Shown: positions 63,083 through 64,000 of the stretch, in pieces
Layout: each line of letters opens with the position of its first letter
How positions within the stretch are numbered: the first letter of the stretch is position 1
Assembly: GCF_022024035.1 (NCBI RefSeq)
Contig: NZ_CP091787.1
Span: forward strand, 2,604,001 to 2,668,000
Source of the DNA: Prevotella sp. E13-17
GTDB lineage: Bacteria > Bacteroidota > Bacteroidia > Bacteroidales > Bacteroidaceae
DNA: 64,000 bases
Reading direction: 5' to 3'
Translations under genes and position numbers: made by a program
The notes under the pieces: model-generated
Databases searched by the model: none
What the model was told of the DNA's origin: nothing
The model's input: only the letters and a program-made list of their open reading frames with translations

Positions 63083-64000
63083 GAAAGAACACCACAACGG
63101 TGCTGGCGGCACTCGCGGCAGCAGTGCCCGCACTGGCACAGCAGGAGAAGCCTAACGTCATCGTCATCATGGCCGACGACCTGGGATGGGGCGACGTGAG
63201 TGCCTATGGCAACACTACCATCCACACACCCAACATCGACCGCCTGGCCACTGAGGGTGTCTGTCTGAATGACGGCCATGCCGCCTCGGCCACCTCTACA
63301 CCATCGCGCTACGCCCTGTTTACGGGCATGTATCCGTGGAAGAACGAACAGGCGAAGATTCTGCCTGGCGATGCGCCGCTGCTCATCTCGCCCCAGCAGT
63401 TTACCATGCCCCGCATGTTCCAGCAGGCAGGCTATGCCACGGCTGCCGTGGGCAAATGGCACCTCGGCATGGGCATCGGCAAGATTGACTGGAACAGCCA
63501 CATAGCCCCGGGGGCACGCGAGATAGGTTTTGACTACTCGTGCATCATCGCTGCCACCGTCGATCGTGTGCCGACGGTCTATGTGGAGAACGGCGACGTG
63601 GTGGGACGCGATGCCAACGATCCTATCTACGTGGACTACGACACGCCCTTCCCTGGCGAACCCACAGCGCTGACCAACCCCGAGCTGGTGAAGATGCAGT
63701 GGAGCCACGGTCACCAGAATACCGTCGTCAACGGCATTCCCCGCATCGGCTATATGAAAGGGGGCGAGCGGGCACGGTGGAAGGACGACGAGATGGCCCA
63801 GTATTTCCTTGACCGTTCCTGCTGGTTCATCGACTCGGTAAGCAGGCTGAACGAGCCCTTCTTCCTCTACTACGGCCTGCACCAGCCTCATGTGCCCCGC
63901 ACGGCTGATCCACGCTTTGTAGGCTCCACGCAACTCGGTCCCCGAGGCGATGTGGTGGTCGAGGCCGACTGGTGCGTGGGACAGATTATCAAGAAGCTGG
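63079..64000 (+). CDS. Sulfatase, S1 family, Ser-type (partial, runs off the window)
   Basis: The first 307 residues are inside the window with no stop before 64000. Signal peptide MRKNTTTVLAALAAAVPALAQ. NVIVIMADDLGWGDVSAYG carries the metal-binding Asp33-Asp34. The sulfatase signature SxPxR is STPSR with Ser73 in SATSTPSRYALFTGMYPW, so the formylglycine would come from serine and need a radical-SAM maturase (anSME). AAVGKWHLGMGIGKIDW and YYGLHQPHVPRTADPRF are the usual later motifs. It removes sulfate esters from a glycan. The start ATG overlaps the GH51 stop (ATGA), so it is translated with the hydrolases. Confidence 0.95.
   Translation, partial: MRKNTTTVLAALAAAVPALAQQEKPNVIVIMADDLGWGDVSAYGNTTIHTPNIDRLATEGVCLNDGHAASATSTPSRYALFTGMYPWKNEQAKILPGDAPLLISPQQFTMPRMFQQAGYATAAVGKWHLGMGIGKIDWNSHIAPGAREIGFDYSCIIAATVDRVPTVYVENGDVVGRDANDPIYVDYDTPFPGEPTALTNPELVKMQWSHGHQNTVVNGIPRIGYMKGGERARWKDDEMAQYFLDRSCWFIDSVSRLNEPFFLYYGLHQPHVPRTADPRFVGSTQLGPRGDVVVEADWCVGQIIKKL

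Overview
The window comes from a Bacteroidales chromosome, most likely a Prevotellaceae member (Prevotella/Segatella/Xylanibacter type). The sequence evidence is TAnnTTTG promoter boxes in front of many genes, almost no Shine-Dalgarno sequences, a SusC/SusD locus with a hybrid two-component regulator, a C10 protease carrying BspA-like leucine-rich repeats, C-terminal tails of the type IX secretion kind, and a MKKxYxKP small peptide. The species cannot be fixed from this sequence alone.

Layout. 0-1.6 kb: a GlmM-type phosphosugar mutase whose C-terminus runs into an IS-end remnant. 1.7-42.2 kb: one long block on the minus strand. It holds a lipoprotein plus PP2C phosphatase; a 1.58 k-residue secreted C10 protease; a Cu/Zn-type permease; a nucleotidyltransferase with guaA; a secreted protein with a 56-residue peptide gene; purB, an RluB-like pseudouridine synthase and asnS; tRNA-Val; a GH127-like hydrolase operon; a YjbH-like pair; an OmpA protein with a lipoprotein; guaB, two parvulin isomerases, an OstA-like protein and mutL; clpP-clpX-recQ; tig; and lptB. 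42.3-43.8 kb: divergent mlaE-mlaF on the plus strand. 44.7-64 kb, plus strand: a polysaccharide utilization locus. Its genes are a T9SS-tailed beta-propeller protein, SusC, SusD, a PKD lipoprotein, the hybrid two-component regulator, a composite GH43-like protein, a GH43 enzyme, a GH51 arabinofuranosidase and a sulfatase cut by the window end. Together these suggest an arabinose-containing glycan, possibly sulfated.

The most unusual content is non-coding. Two mirror-image arrays (22.87-23.20 kb and 43.86-44.22 kb, opposite strands) each hold ten 15-nt dyad-symmetric cores separated by 7-nt unconserved spacers. The period is exactly 22 nt, with a single 33-nt step in the middle. Both have the same order of core types, the same 224-nt length and homologous flanks. 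A third array at 9.04-9.26 kb follows the same 15+7 rule with unrelated core sequences. I do not recognise this as a named element. Nearby are a branched, highly self-complementary element (22.62-22.80 kb), a palindromic MITE-like repeat (16.29-16.40 kb), and two inverted remnants of one IS4-like insertion sequence (1.5 and 44.4 kb) that bracket almost the whole minus-strand block.
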